Shown: one piece after another, positions 1-13,050 of the stretch | How the letters are laid out: every line of letters begins with the position of its first letter | Position numbering within the stretch: the stretch's first letter is position 1 | NCBI GenBank assembly: GCA_950295325.1 | Contig: OX485809.1 | Span: 34,222,001 to 34,286,000, forward strand | Origin: Polytrichum commune | Taxonomy: Eukaryota; Streptophyta; Polytrichopsida; Polytrichales; Polytrichaceae | Direction of reading: 5' to 3' | DNA: 64,000 nucleotides | Program-made: the position numbers and the translations under genes | Notes under the pieces: model-generated | Database searches by the model: none | What the model saw: the letters and a program-made list of their open reading frames with translations, nothing else | What the model was told of the DNA's origin: nothing

Positions 1-3000
1 CCGTCATGGCTATCGAGCTTCAACGATTATTGGTGAAGCAACTGTCAATGCTTTGGCGGTTCATCATCACTTGCTTCGCATACTTCTTGACACTTGTTCA
101 CAAAGAGACACTGCATCGATGTGAGTTTTCGGAATTTTTGCAATGGAAAGAGGAAGAAATGATCAAAATGCAAACTATTCTCCGACGAGATGATCTTTTG
201 AATAAACGACAATGCACAAGTCTTGTCACCAAGCTTTCTACAACCATGCATAGTATTATTGAGATGATCACATCCATCAAGCAATCCTATGAAGTTAGGA
301 TGGTGGTGATGGAGTTACATCGTATCATACAAAAAGGGGGAGCATTGGTGAATGAACTTGGTAGTGGAGATTGGTGTTGTGCAGCTCTTTTCCAATTAAA
401 CAACAAAGAGGCCTTTCGGGAGCTCTTGTTTGATTTGGGGTGTTGTTGGGAGGCAGTGCACGAGATATACTTGACAAACCATCCAAGTCCACAAAACTAC
501 ACAATGTGTACAGATTTGAATGTGGCTACTTTGAAGGAAGTTGAAGGCGATGAACAAGACTTGCTAAACAAACTTGAAAATGCTCTTGAGGACTCCAAAG
601 AACACAACTTAGCAAAGCATTTGTGGAAGAGATTGAAATGTGACTTGCAACAAGTGAAAGGCGGAGAATTGGATGCTTTGGAAATACCTAAAGACTTTCC
701 AAAACCCACACTTGTGAAATTAGTGGGTGCAGGTGCTTTCGGATCAGTTTACGAATCAAAATGGTTGGGATTACCAAGTGCAACAAAAATGTTGGAGGTT
801 CCAGAGGATTATTATGTTTTTCACAAAGAAGTTGGAATCTTGTCAGGTTTGAGCCACCCAAACCTCATCAAATATTTTTGTTGGGGAATAGACGAAGAAC
901 ATAACGAGTTGTACTTGGTGATGGAGTTGATGGACATGAGTTTGACAAAAATGTTGGAGAAGCTCAATAAGACACTCTTACCATATGTTGTTGCAATCGA
1001 TGTTATGCTTCAAATTGGAAGTGGCATGTGGTATCTTCACGACATGCATGTTGCCCATCTTCACTTAAAGCCAGATAATGTGCTCTTAAGCTCCATGACC
1101 ATTGATGGAGCAAAAGGATACAAATCCTTACCATTATAATGTCAAATTGATCAATTATGGCACTTCTAAAATGGAAGTTCAAAGCAAACCGCAAAAACAA
1201 AAACATGAATTTACTGTTGGTACACCAAGGTATATGGCACCTGAGCAAAGGGAAATAAACCTTGCTCGCATGGCATGTCCTTTCCAAGCGGATGTATGGT
1301 CTTTTGCTATGACATGTTCAAAGATCCTTTCACGGAAGGTACCGTTTCATCACACACATGATATGAAAGAAATTTTGTTAAAAATAAAGAAGGGTGAAAG
1401 GCCAGAGCTACCTATCAATTGTGGGGAGCTTACCAAATTGATCGAGGAATGTTGGAGGGAGGATCCTTTACAAAGGCCGACGTTCTCAGATATTTGCAAG
1501 AGACTTCTAGGCTTGAAGAAAATGTTCATGAAGGGAACATATTTGAGTGATATGGTTCCACAATTTGATGGAGCTAGGAATCTTTTTCAAAAGATGTCAA
1601 CAATGTTGAAAGGTTGCAAAGAAGAAACGAATCACGGTATTGAGAAGGTAAATGCCACTTTCATTACAATGCGCTCACTATTCAAGTTATTCTCAATTTA
1701 TTTATTGCTTTGATACATTATTGTGGATGTTTGAAGTTGAACATGCATTTTAGGTGGTAAGGTATATTAGTGTTTATTGACATATTTGTGTGTTGTACAT
1801 ATAGGTGTTTGATGGGACAATACTGAACGATCCAACAGTGGTTAGTCTCGAAAACAACCTTGCAAGAGTGAAATATCATCTCAAAGAAGTGAATACCTTG
1901 GGTATTGTTGGTATGGGTGGAATAGGGAAGACCACATTGGCGAAGGCCATATTTGATGATGTGAAGTCCACATATGATGCGTCATGTTTTGTGGGGCAGT
2001 TAAAAAGTAGGAGTTCACTTGATATTCTACGTGAAATTTTATCAAAATTTGGCATGGACAAAGAAGCCGAGGATTTAGTGCATGCGCCTCAGGCATGCGC
2101 ACAAATTGATGGAAGAATTGTTGGACAAAAAGAAAGTCCTTTTGATCTTGGACGATGTTAAGGATGAAGCTCAAGTGGATGACATTATACCAACGGTCAT
2201 CTTAGATCGGAGCAAGGGTACCACACTTATTATAACAACTCGTGATTGGGGTGCGATTAGAAATCGTGTGGGGGCGAGTGGTACAAGATATGATGTGAGC
2301 AAGTTAGATGATGATGCAGCAAAAACTCTCTTCAACATTCATTCTTCTTGGGAAGCATCTCATTTATCACCACAATTCAATGATATACGTGACATAATTG
2401 TGGAAGCTTGCAAGGGCTTGCCTTTGAGTTTGAAGGTCATGGGGGCATACTTACGTGGAAAGGAAAAATTGCGAAGTTGGGAACGTGCATTGCAAAGGAT
2501 GCAAAGGGGAAGAAATTTGGACGGGGAGGATGATAAGATATGGAATACCTTGAGAGTAAGCTTCGATGATGGTTTAACTCAAGAAGAAGAAAAAAATGTT
2601 TTTGGACATAGCTTGCTTCTTCGGTAGAGACATGCATCCTAGTGGCATGTCAAAAGAAAGAGCCCTACGTGTATGGACCGATAACAACATCCCTCCAATT
2701 TCCGCATTGGAGAATTTGGTCCATCGAGCATTGGTTACCGTAGAAATTGATGGTGGCGGTGATGAAATTTTGCAAATGCACGACCAATTGCGTGCCATGG
2801 GACAAACGATTGCTGAGAAAGAGTATGTGGGCACTCGAATTTGGAACACAAATGGACTTACAAATTGCTCGGTATTTTACTAACATTGTCTACATTAAGA
2901 CATTCCCTTGTGTATTATAATTGCAAATGATTTCTTAAAACTTTTGGCTTGATGGAAAACCTTCAATTTAGAATGACATTTTGCATGGATATTTGGTAAA

Positions 3001-4319
3001 TTTTTAGCATGTCATAGATGTTTAGCACAAACTCATGTCATGTACTAGTACTTCAAAAAATTTAGACAAGCACAATATGCTAATACTTTCATATATTCTT
3101 AAAACAGGATGTGGGAAAACTTCAAGGTTGTTCTTACTTTGGCAATGGAATAAGCCACAACCTATCTAAGGTTCGACTAATTCAAGATGGTGGTCTGAGG
3201 TATCTTCGCCTATTGAGTTTTCATAGCGAAGACAAGGAGATTTCACATGTCATCAACAACATAGAGCGCATTTGTTCACTTGTTGCACATGCTTTGAGCT
3301 TAAAATATTTTATGATAGACTTGAAACCATTAAATTGGGGTGAGATGAGGTTGCAGACTTGGGATGACATGAGTTTGGAGACTTGTGGAAATCTATTAAC
3401 AAATGCACATCTTTGGAAATCATTTGTAAAATTACAAGTATTGCAATTGCAAGGATGTTCATTCTTGAATCTAATACCCAAGGAAATGTTTTCAATCACC
3501 ACTCTAATTGAAATAGATCTAAAAGGTTGTTCAAATTTGACAACAATACAAGAAGGATTGGGGAACTTGAGTTCTTTAACAACCCTTCATTTGAGAAGGT
3601 GTACGAGCTTGACAACGTTACCGGAGGGATTGGGGAACTTGAGTTCTTTGACAACCCTTGATTTGAGTTATTGTCAGAGCTTGACAACGTTACCGGAGGG
3701 ATTGGGAAACTTTAGTTCTTTGACAACCCTTGATTTGAGTTATTGTCAGAGCTTGACAACAATACCGGAGGGATTGGGGAACTTGATTTCTTTGTCAACT
3801 CTTCATTTGAGAGAGTGTACGAGCTTGACAACAATACCGGAGGGATTGGGAAACTTGAGTTCTTTGACAACCCTTGATTTGAGTTATTGTCAGAGCTTGA
3901 CAACAATACCGGAGGGATTGGAGAACTTGATTTCTTTGACAACTCTTCATTTGAGAGAGTGTACGAGCTTGACAACAATACCGGAGGGATTGGGAAACTT
4001 GAGTTCTTTGACAACCCTAGATTTGGGCAAGTGTGAGAGCTTGACAATGATACCGGAGGAATTGGGAAACTTGACTCCTTTGACAACTCTAGATTTGGAA
4101 TTGTGTACGAGCTTGACAACGCTACCGGAGGGATTGGGGAACTTGAGTTCTTTGACAACCCTTAATTTGACATCGTGTAGGAGCTTGACAACGCTACCGG
4201 AGGGATTGGGGAACTTGAGTTCTTTGGTAACCCTTGATTTGAAAATGTGTTTAAGCTTGACAACAATACCGGAGGAATTGGGGAACTTAAGTTCTTTGAC
4301 AACCCTAGATTTGAGATAG
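1..4319 (+). pseudogene. Kinase–NB-ARC–LRR resistance-like gene, 5'-partial and frame-broken
   Basis: This encodes an intracellular NLR-type immune receptor with an N-terminal kinase-like domain, an architecture known from mosses. Visible segments: a helical N-terminus (6–700), a kinase-like domain with glycine loop GAGAFGSVYE (about 727–756) and TPRYMAPEQ activation-loop end, an intron 1648–1804, then NB-ARC with P-loop GMGGIGKTT (about 1909–1935), kinase-2 LLILDDV, the GLPL motif and an MHD triplet at 2776–2784. A second intron lies at about 2871–3107, followed by a 24-residue LRR array. One-base frame breaks occur near 1113, near 2080 and in the seven-A run at about 2590; a further one near 115 is possible. 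An in-frame TAG at 4317 stops the LRR early. The kinase has His for the HRD aspartate (1061–1063) and Asn-Tyr-Gly for DFG (1153–1161), so it is probably catalytically dead. It is called a pseudogene because of the breaks; assembly errors could explain some of them. The true start may lie left of the window. Confidence 0.82.
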
Positions 4320-4840
4320 TGTATGAGTTTGACAACAATACCAAAGGGATTGGAGAACTTGAGTTCTTTGCAAACCTTGATTTGAGAGGGTGTACATGCT
4401 TCAGAACGATGCCGGAGGGATTGAAGAATTTGAGCTTTTGAAAAACCCTTGATTTGAGATATTGTACGAGCTTAACAATAAGATCGAAGGGATTTGGAAA
4501 CATAAGTTATTTGACAACCCTACATTTGAGTTGGTGTAAGAGCTAGAGACCGATACCGAAGGCATTGGGGAACTTACACTTGCATTTGAGCTTGTGTAAG
4601 AGTTTGACAACAATAACTAAAGGATTGGTAAACTTGAGTTTTTTGACAACCCCTAATTTGAGAATGTGTAAGAGCTTGACAATGATATCAGAGGGATTGG
4701 AGAACTTGGTATATTTGGAAATCCTTGATTTGGAAGGGATTGGGAAACTTGACTTCTTCAACAACCTTGCATTTGATAGTGTATGAGCTTGACAATAATA
4801 CTAAAGGGATTGAGGAACTCGACTTATTTGAAAACCCTTT
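3523..4840 (+). repeat. 72-bp LRR-coding tandem array, about 19 units, last 8 decayed
   Basis: Units encode a 24-residue leucine-rich repeat of the form SLTTxPEGLGNLSSLTTLDL. About eleven are in frame up to the stop at 4317–4319. About eight more continue to 4840 with stops and frame shifts. Two-unit (144-bp) blocks are almost identical, for example around 3787–3870 and 3931–4014, showing recent expansion of a higher-order unit. Confidence 0.88.
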
Positions 4841-5241
4841 GTAAACCATCCAAACTGCTTGGGATTTGTTTAAGGTTTACAGTCAAGTAAGAAAGGAAAT
4901 GAATTTTTAGGAATTACATTAATATTAACTAGTTAGTATTGTTAAGACAATTAAACAATATACGAAGACCGACACAACGTTGAGCGGATGAAGGCGTGAG
5001 CTGAAGATGGTGTCGAGCGGATGAAAGCATAGGTGGAGGAAGGTGTCGAGCGATGAAAGTAGGGCGGATGAAAGCTGTTGGATTAAAAAGTGGCGAATGA
5101 AAAATAGTAGGATTTAGGAATTTAGAGAATGTTAGCTAGGGTAGAGCTGACCGTCGATGCTAATTGTTAGATGTAGGTACGGCTAGATGCATGGCCGGTA
5201 ACACTATGTCGTTTGGGGGAGGTCCGCGAAGATGAGCTCAT

Positions 5242-5243
<2 letters not shown>

Positions 5244-5272
<29 letters not shown>
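5244..5272. repeat. (CT)n microsatellite
   Basis: About fourteen CT dinucleotides in a row, in non-coding DNA downstream of the decayed LRR tail. Confidence 0.95.
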
Positions 5273-5274
<2 letters not shown>

Positions 5275-5454
5275 CTTTCCATATAGGTAGATGTGTAAAG
5301 TTCTTAGATTTATAGAAAGAATGAATGTGGAACAAAATGGTTTCTAAATCCTATTACTATTGAATTATAAAGATTATAAATCTTATTAAATCATTATTCT
5401 ATGTATTTGTATTTAAAGGATCGAATTGTGTGTGCATATATGACTGTTTGTTGT

Positions 5455-5605
5455 GCAACTCTCCATGAGTAGGGTCCTCAACACTATGGGCACAAAGGGG
5501 ACCCCAAAGTGACACTCATGACTTGTGGTGCCATAGGTTAGAGGGCCCAAGTGTCCTAGTGTGGGTTGAGAATGCCTCCCACCCACAAAGACTAGGAGTC
5601 ACAAG
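5455..5605 (+). repeat. Dispersed repeat, left member of an inverted pair
   Basis: This block matches the reverse complement of 7961–8128 over most of its length. Shared words are GGGCACAAAGGGGACCCC, AGAGGGCCCAAGTG, TCCTAGTGTGGGT and GCCTCCCACCCA. No target-site duplication could be defined, so the element type is unknown. Confidence 0.7.
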
Positions 5606-7960
5606 AATAAGTGTCAATATCTTTGCTAACATCCCTTAATTTATCACAACCACTTTGCAACTCTAGCAAGGGTCACGAGTACTAACATGCACATCCTGCA
5701 CCCATGCATGGTTAGCTCCCCATACCGCAGACCTCCAAGCTCATGGCTTGAAAAACAATCCTTCTACACATATATTTTGAACTCTGCCCTTAGTAAATAG
5801 CCAATGGTTAGTTGTGAATTTCCATCAATGAAAGTCCAATCTTGTGTTGATCATTGCGTTGCTGAAGCAACACTATAACAAACCGAAGCATGTAGTAAGT
5901 TTTTGCTCTCAACTAAATAACCCAAAACCCAAGGTACAGAATCTCAAGGACGGCTTAACTAGTGTTTATTACATGCATTTGTCACATTATCATTCATTAA
6001 TCAGACCATAGGGTTGCTATCTTCACTCTAAATCATGATTGGTGTGTCTTTTACTTTTTTTTTTCTCTTGGTTTTCCTCTCAATATTTCTCGGTCAGTAG
6101 GGTATGTGTGTCAGTAAGCTGTAGTTTCCATCTCGCCATGAGATTTTATATAACAATAATAAAAATAGAACAATAGTCTTTGAGTAACACAATTGTCTTG
6201 GGTAACCATTGGCCAATGCATCTTCAATTCAAAACAATTCCTTCATTACTTGGTCAATGTTAATTCCAATACAAGAAAAAATGTTTATTCCTTAACTTTA
6301 TATTTAATCATTACTCACAACTTATGCAACTAACAAAGCTTAACGGTCAGCTATAGTCTTGGTCGCCCTGCACAACCTACAACAACAACCAGGGTAATAC
6401 ACAAGACAATAGTTGATTGTGTTAATGTGCATCCCATACTCAAAGATCGAATCCCATGACTAAATACCAGTTTACAACTTTAATTAAGATTAGACTAACT
6501 TATACCTAGGTTTCCTTTATAATCCAAAGTTCATTCTATCTGAGGTTCATTTAATCCCTCTTACATACCTCAATTCCTTCTCTAATCAACTGATCAGAAG
6601 TGGTTTCTCATCACTTTAGTTGTTTGAGATTCTCTCATTAAATTCACTTTTCCCAATTATAAACCTATCACCTTAAAGTTTTATGATTCGACTATAATCA
6701 CACTTGGCTGAACTATTAGCTTTCTTCATCATTCACACTCAGACGATAGTTGCACAATGTTCAATTTAGTTCGTCAATAGTTTTCTCTCTTACTCATATC
6801 TTCTCACACTCCGAAGTGGGTTCATTCTCACTCAATCTCCATTCATTCACAATGATCTGAATGTGCACAATTTCCACTCTCAAGTTCATCACTCGCCGTT
6901 CACTTCTCTTTCTCAATTCCGGGATTCCTCCTCATCAATTCCATATTACTCCATTCTCTGCCCACAGGGCTTCAACCTCTTTGACTTGCCCACACACTCT
7001 CTTACAATTAGGTACTCAGTCAATAGCTATTACATTCACAGAAAGTAGTTATCCAATCTCACATACACACTCAGAATCATAAAATAGTTCGACGAGGCTT
7101 CGGCCATTCAATCGAATTAGAATTTCAAATAACAATAAGCTTCAATAGAAAACAGTGTCCTGCAATCACTACAGCAATCACTCAGTTTATTTAGAAGATA
7201 GGCTAACAATCATCCTCGCACAATCTGTGTCGAGGGAGACAAGACTATTAGTTAAACAATGCGCTCCAAATTATATGAGTAATGTTTGCTTACTTCTCCC
7301 TCGCCAACCCTCTTAGCTCAGCGGGGGAAGACGATAGTTATCATAACCGACTAAGGGCATCTAAGTTCGTGCCTATGGTTATAACTACTTGCCAATAGTT
7401 TAACTATATTCATCTGCTCGGATGGACTTCATCCGAGCCTTAACTATCTGTCTATAATTAAACTAAATGGCCAAAAATTGGCTCACAAAGCATAGTTGGC
7501 AAGTATGCTTTGGATGGGGTCGGTTGGCAATGCCGCCTCACCCATATAAGCCTCTAGGACTTTGGGCAGCGCCCCTACTCCACCGTCAAGTATCATTTTG
7601 TCCTTCTCCTAAGAGTTGGGGCCAGGTAAGCATTTTCCTGTAGCCGTTGGAGGTGTAGTCCCCCAACAACTTCAAACCTCCATAACTTTGTCATTTGCTC
7701 TTTAAATCTAACAAGAGACCACTCCATCGTCATGTTCGCTTCATGTAGATGCCAATAACTTCTTCACTTGTCCTATTTTGGCAAGTACCAAGGAAGTTAT
7801 GGTTGTTCTAACCTCGACAGTCCCATGTGCCACTACCATGTCACTGATGTCCCAGGGCGTTGTCCCTAGGCAACGCCTCACTCAAATTGCCATATCTCCT
7901 AGCTCATACCTCCAATTGAGATAATCTAGACGCCATAAGCTACTTATAGCTCATGGCCTT

Positions 7961-8128
7961 ACCCTTGCGACTTCTAATCTCCATGGGTGGGAGGCGTTCT
8001 CAACGCCCGGGGCCCTCACCCACACTAGGATCACTTGGGCCCTCTTACCAATGGCGTCACAAGTCTCGGGTGTCACTCCGGGGTCCCCTTTGTGCCCATG
8101 GTGTTGCGGACACTCCTCATGAAGAAGT
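7961..8128 (-). repeat. Dispersed repeat, right member of an inverted pair
   Basis: Reverse-complement partner of 5455–5605, about 2.36 kb away. This copy is slightly longer and more GC-rich. An open frame here (7953–8291) has no domain and is taken as chance. Confidence 0.7.
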
Positions 8129-10084
8129 GCGCGACACTCACCCCCACCAAATGGAGTCGATGCCCTTATCAATTATACTTGTAGTTGGCACATCAAGTCT
8201 TGCGTTGCCATCCTCTTTTGATGTGGCATTGTGTTTCCATTGGGGTGCGACCTATGGCACTTTTGGACCCACCCCCTCCAAAGGAGCCTAAAAGTGCTAC
8301 ACAAGCCCTTCGGTATGGGTGGCCTGCACTTGCAGGTGCCCAAGCCGAATCCGGATGGTAGGTGTATAAGGTGAATGCTTAGATTTTGGAGGGGGATTGA
8401 ATTTGCGTTGTAGCGCATCATGAGGTTGGGTCTTAATTTTGCCTATTGTGGCTCTAAAACCCACTAATTTTTTCCATATCTAATTCTAACCTAGATCTAC
8501 GACCTAGTCTAAACGCAAATGCACCAGCCTTAGAACCAAAGCAATCATAATCTATGAATTGAGATGGCTTTGGTCCACACCAACCAGATGTGACTCATAC
8601 CACCCCTAGCTTAGTAGACAAACTAACGACCATTTGATCAACCGTTCAATCCCTTCCTACTTCCTTATTTAGTTGTGTTTAGATATTCTAAGCAGGGGGG
8701 GGACTTGGCGTAAGTGCCACCTTTTAGACAACTTCCGTCTTACTTAGTTAATTTTGTTCACATATCATATTTTACTACATTCATGCATTAGGCATCACCC
8801 CTTACCTGATTGATGCACCCCTTAGCTCGGGACCTTCTAGGGCCTCGTGCAATTCCCTTGAAGGTCAAGTGACAGTTCAAACCCTTCGGACTTTAATTGT
8901 CCGAAGGGTAGTGTCACCCTATCAAGTTAAGTTCCCGATTCGGGTTTTCCCATCAACAAGGGTTCAAGATATGTTTGGTGGTTTTATCGTTAAGTGAGTT
9001 ACACTAGATGGACCACAAAACGCAACTTAAATGAGACCAGGGTGACAGATGAAATGTAGGTTCACCCTGTTGTATAATCTTCAAGGATTAGGGCCATAAC
9101 TTCCAATCTATGGGACATAGAAGGCTCAAAAAATTGACTGCAGATAGAACTTCTTACCCTTTCATGAAGAGAACAACACTACTATAATTATCAAATTACC
9201 AAGACTATCGTCTTAGTTTGGTAATTGGGTGTGAAACTTCTTCTTTTTATGACAATATCTTGAAAAAAAATACTGTTGGGACAAACAATTTTGTGAATTT
9301 GTAAATGCACTTGTCGGGACTCCTGTGAATAAAGTTGAATAATTGTGCGAAGTATTGCAATACTATTGTCTCAGTTAAATCGCACAGGTTGAAGCTATAA
9401 ATCTGTGGGATAATTTGCAATAATTCTCATGAGATCGGGGGTTGTTCCCCCGCTGCAGTGGTATGAGCGATCGTTTGAGCCATGTGATTGAGAATGAGAT
9501 CGGGTCTTGCTCAGAATAGATTCAATTGTCCATGAAGATAAGGCAACATGGAGTAAGTCGTCGTGAACTGAAAATTTTGAATTACAGTTGCAACCTACAA
9601 ATTGTAATAGTGAATCAAATCGTCTGAGTGAAGGGGCAGACAATCAAAATGTCCGATAATTTATCTTGCAGAGAGTGCTTTCATTCAGTCAAAATCCTCA
9701 GTATCATCACAACCTAAGTTTAAGTATAAGATGTGAGATTTTGTTATTCCAAAAAATCGCATATATGCTACCCAACTTAAACATACTCGACTGTGAAGAT
9801 TGATTGTGTCATAAGATTGTTGATTTCTGGGAAGAGTACCATCTGGTTCACATACACTCAAAGTGCCAATACCATAATTTGTGGACGAAATTGAGACAGA
9901 ATGAGTGTGATGCCCGTATAATGTTGAAGAGGTAGTGTCCGAATGGGGAAGAATTCTGGGCGTGTGTATTTCAGGAAGATAATTCTTGAGTTTGCTAATC
10001 TCCATGTGCAAAGGGCCGAGTCATTCGTGAACTAAGTGGAAGAGAGCAACAAACTGATTCTGAGGAGAGTCAGGGTACGAAGCT

Positions 10085-10405
10085 TGGAATCATTAAAAAA
10101 TATAAAGGATCAAGGGCAAACATCATAAAATAGATTGCACTACATCTTCAAATTTCAATAACTAATTAATTGTACACTTAATAGTGATCATAGTGATCAC
10201 AATTGGGAGGACCTACGTATCCAGTTCATTAGTCAACAAACATGCACTTTCGATAACCATAACTATGTTAGGGGAAATCCGATTTTCAATCCAGTTTTGC
10301 AAAGGTTTCATCGTAGGTTCGCTAATGCAACACAAGTTTTGTCATGTAAATCTCAGCGGTAGAAGATGAAAGGACCATGAAAAACGAACCAAATAACACC
10401 CACAT
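10085..10405 (+). repeat. Dispersed repeat family R1, copy 1
   Basis: Shares its length with 30185–30492 and 32895–33745: the words CAATTGGGAGGACCTA, GTCAACAAACATGCA, CACAAGTTTTGT and AACACCCACATACCTTA recur in the same order. This copy is uninterrupted at CGTATCCAGTT, exactly where copy 3 carries a transposon. The element class is unknown. Confidence 0.75.
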
Positions 10406-12990
10406 ACCTTATGTATGGAAATTCTTTCATCATGAGCCTCACTACTACAGTGACTCCTCGCGGCAACTTGTAAAGAGCGCTGCTGACAAAGCTGTTGAGA
10501 CGTCTTTTAATCAATCGCACATGGAACTTACAGATTGGAAGAAAGCACCTTCCAAGAGGTGTTTTGCTTACTTACGAGAGGCATTGAATGGGTCCGAGCC
10601 GAGTCCATTGACGGCTCTTATTACAAAGTCCACATGTAATGTCAAATACTAGGCCGCGGAAAGAGCAAAGTATGCGCCCGCTTATGGACTCCATTTGCAA
10701 TGTGCATGGTGCCACATGTGCACTCGGTTGACATATGTACCCTCTAAAGTCCAAAAAGAGTGATACACTCTAAACTCCATAGTATCATACTTGTGGCAAC
10801 CAAAGTGCACATGATATTACGGAGTTTTGTAGTGTTAACATGGATGCATGATACTATAGAATTGTTGTAGCATGTGACACTATGGAATAACACAAAGTGT
10901 AACATTTTAATGGTGTGGTGTGGTCCACTCCACTTGGCCTTCCCGGGCGATGTGATATATGCATGCACCAACATTCAACAAGTGGCATAAGAAGAAGAAG
11001 AAGAAGATGACGCTCCACATATTGACACACGGCGCAATGCGAGGGTGTGGGTTGACTTCTTTGATGGTTTGCATTAATGACAAATTTCGTGATATAAGGA
11101 AAATAAATGTGATAATAAGGAGTGAGATTTGAACTACGAACAGCCGTTCCCTGGGGTTTGGGGATATTAGAGAGTGAGTGACATTATGGAGGTTGATATT
11201 ACAAAGTTTAGGGTGTAATGCACAGGAGGACAAGTGGCAAACAAGCATTCATCACCTTGCACAATTTTATGGATCGTGAGTCTAACGTAAGCTGCTTTAG
11301 TTCAGTTACTTATCTTTGTCGGACACCTACATTTGAGTGATGGATAATTAGGTGTGAATTTGAGAATGGTCACTAGAGAGAGATTGGATTACACACTCAA
11401 GTTTTGTTAATCGTTCAACATTCAATAATCAACATAGCCGCGGGGGGGGGGGGGGTGGAGGGGGAGTTTTGTGTCCTTTTGGCTCAGTGTCAGTGGACTT
11501 TGGTAATTCATAACACTTGGAGGTTAGTTCCAAGACTTTCTAGGATTGACCACAACTTCTTCGTATGCATTTGCATACGCACAAACATTGTCATCCTTGT
11601 GACTCCAAGTGGTACAAGATAGCAAACAACAAAAGGTAAATGAATAAGGCATGTCCACCTTGCCTTTGAATTGAGTCAAGGATTTGTGGGTGAAGAAACC
11701 GAGAACTCATGCTAGTATTGGAAAGCATAGGCATTGCTACTTTATTTATATTCACTTATTTGTGAAAAGAAGCTCAAAAGAAAAAGAAAAAGAATCGAAT
11801 GTCAAACAAACATGCTACACCGTTCATGGTATTCAATGTCACGTAGTACACTATTTGCAAAGGCCTAAACTAGATGCCTAGAGGTTTCAAAGTGTCACGC
11901 CCGTTAATTGCCAATGTGGTTCCATTCATCAACATAAGTAACTTCTTCACGTGAGAAAATGTTTACATTATGATACTTAGAGTAGCACATTGGATACTTT
12001 AGATGGCACCCTTGCGTTTTAGTATATGCAAGGGGAAGATCTTTCTGAGCGTACGAATGGCAAGTGTCGTGTGTTTACATTTTAGTATGTCAAGAGGAAG
12101 ACATTCTTGAGCATACTAATGGCAAGTGTCGTTTGTGTACACTTTAGTGAACTTGTAGATCATCGTGTAACACAAACATCACCTCATAACACGATTGAAC
12201 ATACTCATCCCAAGATATTAGTAAACACACTTGACCGCCAAGTGCCATGAGCTCACACGTACGGTGAAATTATTAGTTGTCAATGCAACCTAGCATCCGC
12301 CTCAAAATAAGGTAAGTGGCACTATTACGCATGTGACACTAAACACCGTAAACGTTGTAGAACGAAGAGAGGTATAGTAGCAAGAATTTCATACACATTC
12401 TCTAAAGTATTATGTGGTACCTCCAAGCCACTTCCAAGGAGAAGAAGACCAAGGAGAAGCAGGTCAACGCAAGCCTTGGTCTCTCGCTTTTTTCGTTCTT
12501 CCATACTTCCCTTTTAAGTGAGTGTGTGGAAAGCGATGCCCTATATGCAAACAACCTTTTCGTACGTGACACTTTCTAACTTACACGTATAGTATGAAAT
12601 ATCCATAAGACACGGTCCACAACAATTGTTTTTGGGTTTTTATTTTTATTTTTATTTTTATTTTTATAAATTGACATGTTCAATCTAGACCCATTGTAAA
12701 TGCACATTCTTTGAATGCAGTGTCCCGGGAGGTTTCTGGGCACAATCAATTGATATCCAAGTGTTTCCAAGTCCACCTGGTTACATGTTGGCATCTTTCG
12801 GGTTTTCTTCATTAGAACAAGGAGTGTTCTGTAGTAATAGAAGTACCTCTAAATCAATCAGTAATTTTTTTGAAGTCTTGAATTCGTACTGGTTATTTTC
12901 CAAACTCAAGCAGTTCATTTGTAAATATGATATTTAGTGTCATCTACTATTTGGATTTACACAATTCTATATTTAGTGTAGTTGTTGCTT
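10406..12990. other. Gene-poor stretch with old dispersed repeats
   Basis: No gene is recognised. It contains a GAA run near 10991, a G run near 11442–11453, and two segments that recur elsewhere. About 11985–12180 resembles 18020–18240 (CAAGTGTCRTGTGTTTAC words). About 12690–12895 resembles 19510–19725. Confidence 0.5.
12690..12895 (+). repeat. Dispersed repeat family R2, copy 1
   Basis: Matches 19510–19725 in order: CAAGTGTTTCCAAG, GGTTACATGTTG, CTTTCTTCATTA-like, and TTGAAGTCTTGAA words. No terminal structure was found. Confidence 0.65.
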
Positions 12991-13050
12991 TCTCCCCATT
13001 CCTTGTTGAAATCATCTTATTTGGGACTGTGTTTTGTAGTGGTGTTGTAA

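Larger units (their letters stand above)
4861..10084. other. Gene-poor repeat-rich stretch
   Basis: No convincing gene is seen; the short open frames have no recognisable domain. The stretch holds a CT microsatellite (5244–5272) and an inverted repeat pair (5455–5605 and 7961–8128). The rest is AT-rich sequence that looks like old transposon debris. The segment about 8700–9000 contains repeated short words but no terminal repeats that I can define. Confidence 0.5.

Noticed and set aside
3496-4503. Minus-strand open frames over the LRR array
   Set aside because: They are antisense shadows of the 72-bp LRR repeat, with Ser/Pro-rich periodic products.
7953-8291. A 112-codon open frame in GC-richer repeat DNA
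   Set aside because: It lies in the inverted dispersed repeat, whose partner copy does not keep the frame.
11442-11453. Run of G residues
   Set aside because: A homopolymer in non-coding DNA, with no four-run G-quadruplex pattern beyond the single tract.
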